In this document: positions 23,328-32,575 of the stretch, in pieces | How positions within the stretch are numbered: position 1 is the stretch's first letter | Layout: every line of letters starts with the position of its first letter | Assembly: GCF_002505485.1 (NCBI RefSeq) | Contig: NZ_DAVG01000114.1 | Location: 5,123 to 69,122, forward strand | Direction: 5' to 3' | Source of the DNA: Methanosarcina sp. UBA5 | GTDB lineage: Archaea; Halobacteriota; Methanosarcinia; Methanosarcinales; Methanosarcinaceae | Length of the DNA stretch: 64,000 nt | The notes under the pieces: model-generated | Told to the model about the DNA's origin: nothing | What the model saw: the letters and a program-made list of their open reading frames with translations, nothing else | Database searches by the model: none | Made by a program: the position numbers and the translations under genes

Positions 23328-25763
23328 ATGCCAGAGCATCAGCAAACGCAGCGATCCACAGAATCAAAATCCACTGTTCAAAAGCAAGCAACTCCCCGAA
23401 TCCAGGCACCTATTTCACATCCAATGGCTATCATCCAGCGTGCCAGAATGAATCCAAAATCCCTCACCCCGGGTGATGTTATGCAGCTCCAGAGTACTAT
23501 TGGAAATAGGGCTGTTGTCAGGCTGTTATCAGAAATCGGGGCGATTCCTTCCAAAGCTAAACAAGCACCGCCTGTTCAAAGTCAAGAACTTGTCCAACGC
23601 CAGGGAATACCTGAGGAAGAAGAACCTCTTCAAGGCAAGTTTGAAAACAAGCCTGAAATCTGCCCTTCGTGTTTCGCAGCTCCTATTATGCAGAGGCAGG
23701 AGATACCAGAAGAAGAGGAACCTCTTCAAGGTAAATTTGAAACTGTCCAGCGGCAGGAAATCCCAGAGGAAGAAGAACCACTTCAGACAAAGAAGAACAA
23801 TACCGGAATGCCAGATAACCTCAAGGCTGGCGTGGAGAACCTGTCTGGAATTGATATGAGTGATGTGAGAGTGCATTATAATTCATCAAAACCTGCTGAG
23901 GTAGGGGCGTTGGCATATACACAAGGAACTAATATTCATGTAGCTCAGGGGCAGGAGAGGCATTTGCCGCATGAGGCTTGGCATGTGGTGCAGCAATCAC
24001 AGGAAAGGGTACGGCCAACTATGCAGTTAAAGGATATTGCAATAAATGATGATGTTGGTTTGGAGCAGGAAGCAGATGAGATGGGAGCGAAGGCGTTTAC
24101 GATGGGGCAGGATGTGTTCTTTCGGCAGGGAACATATGAGCCGGGGAGTCGGGAGGGGCAGGAGTTGATCGCCCATGAGTTGACTCATGTAGTAAAGCAG
24201 AGTGGAGGCTGCAGAAGCCTAATGGCAAGGAAGAACCGACAGATCTCACACACAGAGCTGATACTGCAGGCTGCATTCGAAGAGAAGGGAATTGACTACA
24301 GAGCGAAAGCGGAAAAGATTGAGGTGATGAAAGTAGATCCGGGGAATAATTCTACGGGTGAGAAAGATATTATAAAGAAGGGAGATGCCTACGAATTAGT
24401 AGATCACCTTCCCGGTACTCCGGAAAAGAATTTGATCAAGGAGTCAATAAAAAACGGAAGAAGGGTACAGATCTTTAAGGAAGATTGCAAGGACGAAAAA
24501 TGGGATCTGATTCTTATACCCAAAATTGAAAAAATGGCGTTTTCGCTGACAGCTTTGTCGAAGAGGGGGGTAGAAGGAGGACTGCCTAAGGCAGCGACTG
24601 AAAGCGCTAAAGTAGAAACTAAAGGAGGATTGAAGCGGCCACCTTTCGAATTACAAGACGTGCCTAAATCGGGCATCATCCATTCTTTCACTGGAGAAAG
24701 CAAGCAGAGTACTGGGCAAGTCCGAGTGGAGGAACTGAAAGAGATGGAGAGACGAGGGGCTCTAGTAACATACAAGGAAACTCCCATTGTTTTAGGTAAA
24801 GTGGAAAGTAAGCGGATAACCACCTTCTGCGCATATTGTTTGAAATGGATTCCATCGGAGAATCTGGATTCGGATCACATAATAACTTCAACACTACTCG
24901 GAAAGCAGCTGTTAAGGCTAAACGAAGAACTCGCAAAATACCCTAAGCTAATAGAGGTATTCAAAAAGGATTTCGAGCAGTCGGGGATCGATATAAAATT
25001 ATTTTTCTTAGAAAATACTGCCAAAAAGTGGGAGGTGAGCCAGCGAGGTTGGGAACTAATATTCCAAAATCTCAAGAATCTTGTATTCGCCTGTAAGGAA
25101 TGCAATCAAGTTGTGAGGGGCGATGAAGATACGGTAACATTTCTAAGGAAAATGTTATTTTTCGGTGATGCATTTTTTGACTATATGTCGACAAAAATTC
25201 CTTCTTGGAAAGATGACGTTGAGAGAGGTAGGATGCCAGGGCTCACAGATTACATACTAGATTACATACAAACTCAAGATCACACTAAGATAGCACTTGA
25301 GGAGTTCAAGAAGCAGTTCTTGTTAGATACGGATGTGCAAAGTCGAATCAGGACTAGCGCAGCCTTAATGCTTCCAGGGAAGAGTAAGGCAGACAAAGAG
25401 TTGGGAGAAGGGGGTATGCGTAAGGTGGAAACCGCGTTGGATTTAGCGACAACAGTGATGGAAGAGGCTAAAACGCCGGGCCGCAATGGAGTGGAATGGA
25501 GCCGAGGCGATAAGGAGGAATTTCTCGAGAGCATGGCGTTCCAAGTGAGCCGTTTGGGTAGCGGGGAGCCATCATATCCTCAACTGTATGAAGAAAGGGA
25601 ATTTTTGAGTATGCAGCTTGAAGAGACTCAAAAAGAGGTCCAGAGGCAGAAGAAAGAAATGGAGGAAAAAGGCAAGCTTCTCGATCAGGCACTTGCCGAA
25701 AACGAGAGATTACGTGCGGAGCTGGCGAAATTTATGCAGAGTGCCCCGGTGCCTCCAAAGTAG
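23328..25763 (+). CDS. DUF4157 (eCIS-core) protein with C-terminal HNH nuclease domain
   Basis: An 811-residue protein. The N-terminal ~80 residues are Gln-rich and contain MQLQSTIGNRAVVRLL, typical of DUF4157 proteins. Three copies of (V/M)QRQ(E/G)IPEEEEPLQ follow (about 88-153). Two DUF4157 zinc-peptidase-like units come next: one with HEAWH at 215-219, then a second, shorter one with HELTH at 283-287. After ~200 unrecognised residues is an HNH-type zinc nuclease: CAYC (501-504), DHI (516-518), Asn 581 or 584, and CKECN (589-593). The last ~65 residues are a coiled coil. DUF4157 marks effectors of extracellular contractile injection systems; the HNH end suggests a nuclease payload. No sheath, tube or baseplate genes are present, only a decayed AAA+ ATPase downstream. 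No immunity gene was found. Confidence 0.85.
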   Translation: MPEHQQTQRSTESKSTVQKQATPRIQAPISHPMAIIQRARMNPKSLTPGDVMQLQSTIGNRAVVRLLSEIGAIPSKAKQAPPVQSQELVQRQGIPEEEEPLQGKFENKPEICPSCFAAPIMQRQEIPEEEEPLQGKFETVQRQEIPEEEEPLQTKKNNTGMPDNLKAGVENLSGIDMSDVRVHYNSSKPAEVGALAYTQGTNIHVAQGQERHLPHEAWHVVQQSQERVRPTMQLKDIAINDDVGLEQEADEMGAKAFTMGQDVFFRQGTYEPGSREGQELIAHELTHVVKQSGGCRSLMARKNRQISHTELILQAAFEEKGIDYRAKAEKIEVMKVDPGNNSTGEKDIIKKGDAYELVDHLPGTPEKNLIKESIKNGRRVQIFKEDCKDEKWDLILIPKIEKMAFSLTALSKRGVEGGLPKAATESAKVETKGGLKRPPFELQDVPKSGIIHSFTGESKQSTGQVRVEELKEMERRGALVTYKETPIVLGKVESKRITTFCAYCLKWIPSENLDSDHIITSTLLGKQLLRLNEELAKYPKLIEVFKKDFEQSGIDIKLFFLENTAKKWEVSQRGWELIFQNLKNLVFACKECNQVVRGDEDTVTFLRKMLFFGDAFFDYMSTKIPSWKDDVERGRMPGLTDYILDYIQTQDHTKIALEEFKKQFLLDTDVQSRIRTSAALMLPGKSKADKELGEGGMRKVETALDLATTVMEEAKTPGRNGVEWSRGDKEEFLESMAFQVSRLGSGEPSYPQLYEEREFLSMQLEETQKEVQRQKKEMEEKGKLLDQALAENERLRAELAKFMQSAPVPPK

Positions 25764-26435
25764 TGCATTCTAGTCTCGTAGGTTGGGTTGAGGAATTGAA
25801 AACAAACAAACCAATCCGTTCTGCGACCCTATAGAGTATATTGGGCAACTTCCAATCTTTCAGCGCAGTGACAATCCATGATGGACTCAGTTAAATGAAA
25901 TTATTCCAAATGATTAGTACAATCTTGATCTTTTCTATTTGATGCTCCCAAAATCAACGCTGCTAATAACCTATCATATTTTAATAATGTTAAAAGTCAC
26001 AGTTGGTCTATAGCATCGCGTATGCCTTCAGTATGTTATACTTTTCAAGTTTCAGATAAACAGAAGATAGCAACACTTTTTAGATGGGCTCAAAATTGTT
26101 TTTCACATTTTGTTGTGGGGGAGTTTATATCCCTTGATAAAGAGAGTGACAATTGATGACAAAATAACTTTTAATTCATCCCATAATCGAAAATAAAGAA
26201 GCAAATTTAAATTTTTTGGGGTTGGTCTTTAACAAAGATTAAATTATTAATATGTATTACTTCCAAACTGTATAAAACCTGCAATCTTGTGGAAGATTAT
26301 AAAATAAGATTATATTATTTTCTTTTTGTTGATCAAAGTTGCTTCAAACACTTCAGGGCATTGAAAATGAGTTCCATAAACTGCGATGGTTTAGCTGAAT
26401 TTGCAAATAACTAGGGTCATAAACTGGATTCGAAC
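25764..26435. other. Intergenic region after the DUF4157-HNH gene
   Basis: About 670 AT-rich bases where an immunity or partner gene would be expected. I find no ORF with a credible start and no recognisable coding remnant. Confidence 0.45.
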
Positions 26436-26930
26436 TTGAAAGAAAATAACGTGGTTTCTGTTCTAGCCAGAGAATTTTATAGAAACAGTTCCGAGTATCT
26501 CCATGAAGAACTGATACGAATAGGAGCGTTTATCAGGCTTTTCCTTGAGAAAACCAGAGCTGAGGTTGTAAAGATAGATAGAACTTTGGAAACCTGTTCA
26601 TTTCGGAAGTTGAAGCAAATTCGATTATACAGGATGTATGCTTCAGCTTTGAAAATTATGGATCACAGGGTTTGAAATCTGAAGAAATTGAAGTGTAGGA
26701 GAGAACGATCAGCAAGAAAAAAGCTGAGAGCCTGAAGAGAAGAATACATCTGAGATTGCAAGGCTTATCGGAACTTTTTTCCCTGACGCCTTTTGAGAGG
26801 GATGTCCTTTTGATAGGGCTTGCCCCGGAACTTGAAGAACGCTTTGTAAAGCTGTACGCCTACCTGAAAAATGACCTGAAAAAAACAATTGTCGATGGGA
26901 TACTTCTTATTTTTGGTTTTTCGGATATAA
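26436..26930 (+). pseudogene. Decayed N-terminal part of an eCIS-type AAA+ ATPase
   Basis: Two fragments on the same strand. The first (26436-26675) includes SSEYLHEELIRIGAFIRLFLEKTRAE, like the helical N-terminus of the injection-system ATPases. The second (about 26705-26930) reads KKKAESLKRRIHLRLQGLSE, then LFSLTPFERDVLLIGLAPEL, then EERFVKLYAYLKNDLKKT, the winged-helix domain that precedes the AAA+ module in Afp15/Pvc15-type ATPases. The frame is interrupted between the two, no ATPase Walker motifs remain, and the sequence stops where an antisense permease fragment begins. This is a truncated pseudogene. The family assignment is from recognised motifs, not from a search. Confidence 0.6.
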
Positions 26931-26959
26931 CGATATGCGGCTTCCCACGAAATCGAAAT

Positions 26960-27268
26960 TCAGGCATGCTTCAAAGCCTCCATCGGGCTCATTTTCGAAG
27001 CCCTGTACGCAGGGTAAAGCCCTGAGAGAGCCCCTATCAACAAAGCGAAAATCATGGCAATTATAAGAAGCCTGGGCGTTATCAGGAAAAGCACGATCCT
27101 TGTATTTGCAAGCCAGGCATTCATAATATAAACAGCCCCTGTGCCTACAATAATCCCAAGTATTCCGCCGAAAAAGCCCATACAGGAGGCTTCTCCAAGC
27201 GTGAGGAGTAAAATATCCCTTGTTTCAGCTCCAATGGCTTTTAGAATCCCGAATTCCCTTGTAGGCAA
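26960..27268 (-). pseudogene. C-terminal fragment of a FtsX/MacB-like ABC permease
   Basis: About 100 residues: TREFGILKAIGAETRDILLL, an EAS...GGILGIIVGTGAVYIM helix, a LLIIAMIFALLIGALSGLYPAYRAS helix and the PMEALKHA end. These are the last two membrane helices of MacB-type permeases (usual length ~400 residues; compare the intact one at 52106-53317). Everything upstream is missing. The break is within ~15 bases of the pyrH stop codon, and a residual MSVA-like sequence just upstream is out of frame. A recombination scar, not a working gene. Confidence 0.75.
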
Positions 27269-27280
27269 CGGACATGAGCC

Positions 27281-27982
27281 TTATAGCTTTGTAGTAATCC
27301 AGGTTCCGCAGGATATCGGAGATTTTTTGACGGCTTCTCCATTGAGAACTTCTCCGAGCAGGGCAGGATCCCGAGCATCCATAACAAGAGCGTCGAGTTT
27401 GCAGCGTTCGATAATTTTTGCGGCTACAGGGTCAACAGGAGATTTGGAGCCCGCTTTCATCTCGATTGCCATAACTATGTTTATGAGTTTCTCAGGAGAG
27501 ATTTTGTCATACTTTACTGCCGAAGGGTCACAGTTAGGATCTGAAGAATAAACTCCGTCGATCGATGTTGCAATTGCCAGCAGATCTGCCCGCAGGAACT
27601 CCGCAAGAATTGCAGCGACAGCGTCCGTGGTCTGGCCAGGAGTAACTCCCCCCATAACGACGATTTTCCCCGAGTTCATCGCTTTTGAGGCTTCCATGTA
27701 GTTAGTTGGTATTTCCGGATAGGAATCGGGCCCGAGGGCTGCTGCAAGCAGGCGTGCGTTCAGGCGAGTAATTTCAATGCCTATATAGTCGCAGGTTACT
27801 TCATCGGCTCCAACTGCCCTTGCAGTATCGATGTAATTCCTTGCAGCTTCTCCTCCCCCGGCTACTACAAGCAGAGTATGCTTTTTCGAGAGCTTCCGGA
27901 GAACATCCGCATATTTTGAAAAACGATCGGGATCAAGATTTTTTGCGAGAATTGAACCGCCTAATGAGAGTACTATGAGCAT
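27281..27982 (-). CDS. pyrH: UMP kinase (archaeal type)
   Basis: Phosphorylates UMP to UDP for nucleotide synthesis; cytosolic amino-acid-kinase fold. The 233-residue protein shows VLSLGGSIL at the N-terminus, VVAGGGEAARNYIDTAR, MGGVTPGQTTDAVAAILAE, TSIDGVYSSDP and the C-terminal LLGEVLNGE...GTWIT, all typical of archaeal PyrH. The ATG at 27982 fits the family start. It is transcribed away from the TetR gene. The 3' end is joined directly to the permease remnant, so the gene survived a nearby deletion or insertion. Confidence 0.94.
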   Translation of the reverse strand: MLIVLSLGGSILAKNLDPDRFSKYADVLRKLSKKHTLLVVAGGGEAARNYIDTARAVGADEVTCDYIGIEITRLNARLLAAALGPDSYPEIPTNYMEASKAMNSGKIVVMGGVTPGQTTDAVAAILAEFLRADLLAIATSIDGVYSSDPNCDPSAVKYDKISPEKLINIVMAIEMKAGSKSPVDPVAAKIIERCKLDALVMDARDPALLGEVLNGEAVKKSPISCGTWITTKL

Positions 27983-28137
27983 GATGATCTCTACACATTA
28001 ACAATTCGGATTTTTAAATGTATCGCTGAACACTTTTTAATTAAGTTACCAAAATCCCTTATGTACTGAAACACTTGGATAAGAGTCAAGAATAAAATGC
28101 CATAAAGTATTTATAATAACGTAATATTACAGCATCA

Positions 28138-28154
28138 ATGACTAATCAGTCAAT
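28138..28154. promoter_or_regulatory. Probable TetR operator, site 1 (tetR promoter)
   Basis: ATGACTAATCAGTCAAT is an inverted repeat TGACT-AATC-AGTCA, located between the TATA-like TTTATAAT (28110-28117) and the tetR ATG (28169). The same word recurs at 28817-28834, which suggests autoregulation. Confidence 0.65.
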
Positions 28155-28168
28155 AGTAGAGATAATAC

Positions 28169-28747
28169 ATGAAAGAACAGGTCAAAGACAAAAGAACAGC
28201 CATTCTGAAATCAGCCCTGAAGCTCTTCACTGAAAGAGGCTTCCACGGTACTTCCACTGCCCAAATTTCGAAAGAAGCAGGTGTAGCCACAGGCACCCTT
28301 TTCAATTACTTTCCTACAAAAGAAGATCTTATCAACAGCCTGTATTTTGAGGTAAAAGGAGAGTTAAGCCGCAGTATGGGAAAAGGGATCGAGACTGAAA
28401 TTACCTTTCAGGACAAGTTGAAAAAACTCTGGTCAAATTTAATCAACTGGGGTGTAAACAATCAGGATGAATTCCTTTTTGTCGGACAGTTCTGTTCTTC
28501 TCCTTATATAACAAAATTTACGCGTGAAGAAGTGATGAAAGAGTATGTCTTCCTCCATAATCTCGTGGATGAAGGAATAGTAGCGGGAGAAATTAGAGAT
28601 TTTTCTGCGGAGCTGATTATTGCAATGTTTTATCAGGGTAGCAGGACGGTAGTGAACCTTATCCTTGATTCGGATCCATCACAGGATGAAAATAAGGTTT
28701 TAGAGGATGGATTTCAGATTATCTGGAGAGGTCTGGCTAAAGAATAA
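28169..28747 (+). CDS. TetR/AcrR-family repressor
   Basis: A 192-residue protein with a canonical N-terminal TetR helix-turn-helix (AILKSALKLFTERGFHGTSTAQISKEAGVATGTLFNYFPTKEDLINSLYF, about 9-58). The C-terminal ligand domain resembles the TetR_C type common in Firmicutes. It is divergent from pyrH and runs in the same direction as the redox cluster that starts 220 bases downstream. Palindromic words TGACT-N4-AGTCA sit in its own promoter and again in front of the alcohol dehydrogenase gene, so it probably represses itself and the cluster and is released by an electrophilic or aldehyde-type ligand; the ligand is a guess. The tail of a second, related TetR is found at 33131-33196. Confidence 0.9.
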   Translation: MKEQVKDKRTAILKSALKLFTERGFHGTSTAQISKEAGVATGTLFNYFPTKEDLINSLYFEVKGELSRSMGKGIETEITFQDKLKKLWSNLINWGVNNQDEFLFVGQFCSSPYITKFTREEVMKEYVFLHNLVDEGIVAGEIRDFSAELIIAMFYQGSRTVVNLILDSDPSQDENKVLEDGFQIIWRGLAKE

Positions 28748-28770
28748 TTTTTTTTCACTCTACTTATGAG

Positions 28771-28784
28771 TGATCAGTCAATCA
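28771..28784. promoter_or_regulatory. Probable TetR operator, site 2
   Basis: TGATCAGTCAATCA, directly after a CACTC/GAGTG hairpin and the tetR stop codon. Nearly the same sequence (TGATTAGTCAATCA) stands at 33218-33231 after the tail of a second tetR. Confidence 0.5.
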
Positions 28785-28816
28785 GATATATTTTTATACA
28801 ATTAAGTATTCTAACG

Positions 28817-28834
28817 ATTGACTAATCAGTCAAT
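28817..28834. promoter_or_regulatory. Probable TetR operator, site 3 (redox cluster promoter)
   Basis: ATTGACTAATCAGTCAAT: perfect 7-bp arms ATTGACT/AGTCAAT with a 4-base spacer, 135 bases before the alcohol dehydrogenase ATG. This is the best copy of the motif in the window. Confidence 0.7.
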
Positions 28835-28968
28835 ATTCCACTTCACGTTATAATGAGTTCGTCTCAAAAATCAAAATTGCCCTCTTTGAAAAGTGATTTT
28901 GGGATGGGCTCTTAGATTGAATTCATCAAATGAAGAAAAAGTACAGGACTTATGATTGAGGATTTGAT

Positions 28969-30134
28969 ATGAGTTTCAATATGTATATACCTACCAGAAC
29001 TTTGTTCGGGGCAGGTCAATTAAACAATTTGCATAGAAAAAAAGCTATGATTGTTATTTCAAAAGGAAAATCTGCAAGAGCGAACGGTTATCTCGCAAGA
29101 GCAGAAGAACACTTGAAATTAGCAGGAATAGAAACTATTGTGTTTGACAAAGTTGAAGCAAATCCATTGAAATCAACAGTTATGGCAGGCGGTACTTTTG
29201 CAAAAGAAAACAGCTGTGATTTTATTGTCGCTTTAGGTGGCGGAAACTGTATAGATGCGGCAAAGGCAATTTCCGTTATGGCTACTAATGATGGAGATTA
29301 TTGGGATTATGTATTTGGTGGAACGGGAAAAGAGAAGGCAATGGAACATAAACCACTCCCTGTTTTTCTAACGGTGATAGCCATCACAACAACAGCAGGA
29401 ACTGGTTCCGAAACTGATCCATGGGCCGTTGTAACACATGAAGAAAATCACGAAAAAATCGGACTTGGTAACGACGACACGTTTCCGGTTTTGGCAATTA
29501 TCGATCCAGAACTTATGATATCTGTGCCGCCGAAATATACTGCTTATCAAGGCTTCGATGCGTTATTTCATAGTGTAGAAGGGTATGTTTCTAACGGTGT
29601 CAATCTTATGAGTGACGTGTATGCAATTACAGCTATTGAAAATGTGGGGCGTAACCTGGTAAAAGCAGTTAAAGATGGGAAAAATTTGGATGCACGTGAA
29701 AAGGTGGCTTTTGGAAGTAATCCTTCTGGCGTGGTTGGGAGTGTAGGGCGTTGCACAAGTCAACATTCCTTGGAACATGCAATGTCGGCTTATCATCAGG
29801 AACTTCCGCACGGTGCAGGTCTGATCATGATCAGCAAAGCGCATTTACACATCTTATTGACAAGCATGTATGCGATGACAGGTTTGTAAGAATGGCAAAA
29901 GCAATGGGAATGAAGGATGCGAAAGAGCCGATGGATTTCATCACCATGCTGGTGAAATTGCAGGAAGAATGTGGTGTTGCAGACCTCAAAATGTCCGATT
30001 ATGGCATTAAGCCGGAAGAATTTGAAACAATGGCTAAAAACGCAAAGGATACGATGGGCGGACTATTCCTTTGCGACAGGACCGAGCTTAGTATTGATGA
30101 TTGCGTTGCTATTTACAGGGCATCTTACCAATAA
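28969..30134 (+). pseudogene. Iron-dependent alcohol dehydrogenase, single frameshift
   Basis: Group III Fe-ADH, cytosolic, NAD(P)H-linked alcohol/aldehyde oxidoreductase. The first frame (28969-29889) has the nucleotide-binding GGGNCIDAAKAIS and TTAGTGSETDPWAV motifs and the metal-ligand regions FDALFHSVEGY and SLEHAMSAYHQELPHGAGL. At about 29843-29847 (gcatttacac) one base, probably a T, is missing. The frame then ends at 29889, while the rest (THLIDKHVCDDRFVRMAKAMG...DDCVAIYRASYQ) continues in another frame to 30134. Repaired, it would be ~388 residues, a normal family length. First gene of the TetR-controlled cluster. It may be a true mutation or a read error. Confidence 0.8.
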
Positions 30135-30208
30135 AAATTAGAGAATTACAAAAATTTTTGACATTCAAGGAATTAAGCTTCATGAAAAATTTTAAAGGAG
30201 AGCAAAAT

Positions 30209-30653
30209 ATGGACAAATCAAACTTAAGTGAGAGTGTAATTTTCCCGAAAGGTGAAAAACTTCCGGAACAGTTTAGTAAGTATTTTTCAGGCAACGCATG
30301 GCTTAGCATGTTGGTGCCGAAAGATAATGAATTTAATTGTCCGATCGGTAATGTAACATTTGAACCAGGTTGTCGGAATAACTGGCATAAAGCATCCGGG
30401 AGGACAGATTCTGTTAGTAACAGGTGGACGTGGTTACTATCAGGAGGAAGGAAAGCCTGCACAGGAGCTTAATCCTGGTGATGTAGTAAAAATCGCTCCA
30501 CATGTAAAGCACTGGCATGGAGCAACACCTGACAGTTGGTTTGTGCATCTTTCCGTTGAGACAAATATTAACGCAGGTCCGGCAGAATGGTTAGAACCCG
30601 TAACTGATGAAGAATATCTCGCTTTGAAAGAGAATGAAAATAATAATTTATGA
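30209..30653 (+). pseudogene. Cupin-domain protein, single frameshift
   Basis: A small cupin. The start ATG at 30209 has AAAGGAGAG six bases upstream. The first part reads LPEQFSKYFSGNAWLSMLVP and GNVTFEPGCRNNWHK; the frame then shifts at cataaagcatccg (30386-30398), where one base is extra, and continues as HPGGQILLVTGGRGYYQEEGKPAQELNPGDVVKIAPHVKHWHGA. Repaired length is 147 residues. The two metal-binding cupin motifs (WHxHPGGQ... and HVKHWHG) straddle the shift. Homologous small cupins sit beside aldo/keto reductases and flavodoxins in Clostridia-type clusters. Second disrupted gene in a row. Confidence 0.78.
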
Positions 30654-30704
30654 AAGAGTTGTATTTTCTAAGGGGAAGATAATTATTCAATATAATATTC
30701 GACA

Positions 30705-31277
30705 ATGGATAATCAAAGAGAACGTGAGTGGCAAGAAATGACGAATTTAATAGAAAAGAAATATCTGATAGCCTATTTTTCACGTGAGGGGAATAACTAT
30801 GTTAGTGGCAAGATTGTGAATCTGCCAATAGGTAACACAGAAGTGGTAGCCAAGATGATCCAGGAAATGACAGGAGGCGATCTTTTCCGTATTAACACAG
30901 TAAAGTCTTATCCTGAGGATTATACGGAAACCACCAACGTGGCAAAAAAAGAACTGCATAATAATGCCAGACCAGAGCTTTCCAGACATGTAGAAAATAT
31001 GGATTCTTATAATGTGGTATTACTGGGTTATCCTAACTGGTGGGGAACGATTCCGATGCCAGTGTTTACATTCCTGGAAAAATATGATTTTTCTGGAAAA
31101 ACTATTGTTCCATTCTGTACGCATGAAGGGAGTGGGTTAGGCCGCAGTGAAAAAGATATAGAAAAACTTTGTCCGAAAGCAACGCTTTTGAAGGGGCTGG
31201 CTGTTCATGGTTCTCGTGTAAGTGCAGCGAAAAAAGATGTTGCAGATTGGTTGAATAAAATCAGTATGACCTTATGA
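30705..31277 (+). CDS. Flavodoxin-family protein
   Basis: A flavodoxin_4-type electron carrier. It shows KKYLIAYFSREGNNYV...LPIGNTEVVAKMIQEMTGGDLF at the N-terminus, with a lengthened phosphate-loop region, then VVLLGYPNWWGTIPMPVFTFLEKYDFSGKTIVPFCTHEGSGLG, typical for FMN-binding loops. The frame opens at 30705, but an ATG at 30738 (MTNLIEKKYLIAYFSRE) gives the usual N-terminus. It lies between the cupin and an Fe-S aldo/keto reductase, a gene order common in Firmicutes. It probably carries electrons for the reductases of the cluster; this is inferred from context. Confidence 0.85.
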   Translation: MDNQREREWQEMTNLIEKKYLIAYFSREGNNYVSGKIVNLPIGNTEVVAKMIQEMTGGDLFRINTVKSYPEDYTETTNVAKKELHNNARPELSRHVENMDSYNVVLLGYPNWWGTIPMPVFTFLEKYDFSGKTIVPFCTHEGSGLGRSEKDIEKLCPKATLLKGLAVHGSRVSAAKKDVADWLNKISMTL

Positions 31278-31328
31278 ACTGTTCGAGTCCACAGGACATC
31301 TATGAATCATTTAGCAAGGGGAGATAAA

Positions 31329-32471
31329 ATGGCAAAACGATTAGGGTTTGGATGTATGAGATTACCACTTCTGGACAAAGATGATCAAACATCGTTTGAC
31401 ACAGAAACATTAAACAAACTGGTAGATATGTTTCTGGAAAGAGGGTTCACTTATTTCGATACAGCGTATACATACCATGGATTCATGAGTGAGGAAGCTA
31501 TTAGAGAGGCTCTGGTAAAAAGGCATAACCGAGATGAATTTACTCTTGCGACGAAACTTCCACCCAGAATGTTAAAATCAGTGGAGGATCAGGATAGGAT
31601 TTTCAATGAGCAATTGGAAAATTGTGGTGTTGAATTTTTTGATTATTACCTGCTTCACAATATTGGTGTGAGTGCTTATCAGCAGGCATGCAAATACGAT
31701 ACATTCGGTTTTGCTTTGGAGAAAAAGGAAGAAGGCAAAATAAAGAACCTGGGCATTTCTTTTCATGCCACTCCAGAACTGCTGGATGAAATTTTAACTG
31801 CACATCCGGAATTGGATTTTGTTCAATTACAGATCAATTACATTGACTGGGAGAATCCAGGCATTCAGTCAAAAAGATGCTATGATGTGGCAAGAAAACA
31901 TAACAAGTCAATTTTTGTAATGGAACCCTGCAAGGGTGGAAATCTTGCCTTAGTTCCAGAAAAAGCAGAAGAACTGATGAAAGTATATAATCCGGAAGCT
32001 TCCGTTGCTTCCTGGGCAATCAGATTTGCTGCCAGTCAGGAAGGCGTCATGATGGTACTTAGTGGTATGAGTACCATGGAACAGGTACTTGATAATACCT
32101 CATATATGGCAGACTTCAAACCTCTTAACGAGGAGGAATACAGGATCATCAACCAGGTAATTGATATTATAAATGATAATACTGCGATTCCTTGCACAAC
32201 GTGCAGATATTGTGTAGAAGGATGTCCTAAGAATATTGCAATACCGAATTACTTTGCATTATATAATAGTGCAAAGCGTGCTGTAACTGATAATATTTCA
32301 AGCCAGTTTGTTTACTATCTTAACCTTACTTCAACTCATGGTAGGGCTAGCGATTGCATAGACTGTAAACAATGTGAAAAGGCATGTCCTCAGCATCTGA
32401 AGATAACAGAGTATTTAAAAGATGTGTCAGCGGAATTTGATGCCGGGCCGGGATTGCCGATAACAAGATAA
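31329..32471 (+). CDS. Aldo/keto reductase with C-terminal 4Fe-4S domain
   Basis: A 380-residue protein: an aldo/keto reductase barrel ([27 protein letters not shown] with the catalytic Tyr region, [18 protein letters not shown]) followed by a ferredoxin-like end with [15 protein letters not shown] and [15 protein letters not shown], two 4Fe-4S motifs. The ATG at 31329 is preceded by AGGGGAG and gives the family start; the frame opens at 31302. Members reduce carbonyls using ferredoxin or flavodoxin electrons, but substrates are mostly unknown. The adjacent flavodoxin is a likely partner. Codon use is AT-rich compared with core genes such as larC. Confidence 0.9.
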   Translation: MAKRLGFGCMRLPLLDKDDQTSFDTETLNKLVDMFLERGFTYFDTAYTYHGFMSEEAIREALVKRHNRDEFTLATKLPPRMLKSVEDQDRIFNEQLENCGVEFFDYYLLHNIGVSAYQQACKYDTFGFALEKKEEGKIKNLGISFHATPELLDEILTAHPELDFVQLQINYIDWENPGIQSKRCYDVARKHNKSIFVMEPCKGGNLALVPEKAEELMKVYNPEASVASWAIRFAASQEGVMMVLSGMSTMEQVLDNTSYMADFKPLNEEEYRIINQVIDIINDNTAIPCTTCRYCVEGCPKNIAIPNYFALYNSAKRAVTDNISSQFVYYLNLTSTHGRASDCIDCKQCEKACPQHLKITEYLKDVSAEFDAGPGLPITR

Positions 32472-32575
32472 TGATAAATGAGAATTTAACCGAACAATTT
32501 TCGGAACAAACTGACGGTTATGAGAAAGAGTTGTTTTGATAAATTACTATAACTAAAAATATGGAGAGAATTTCA

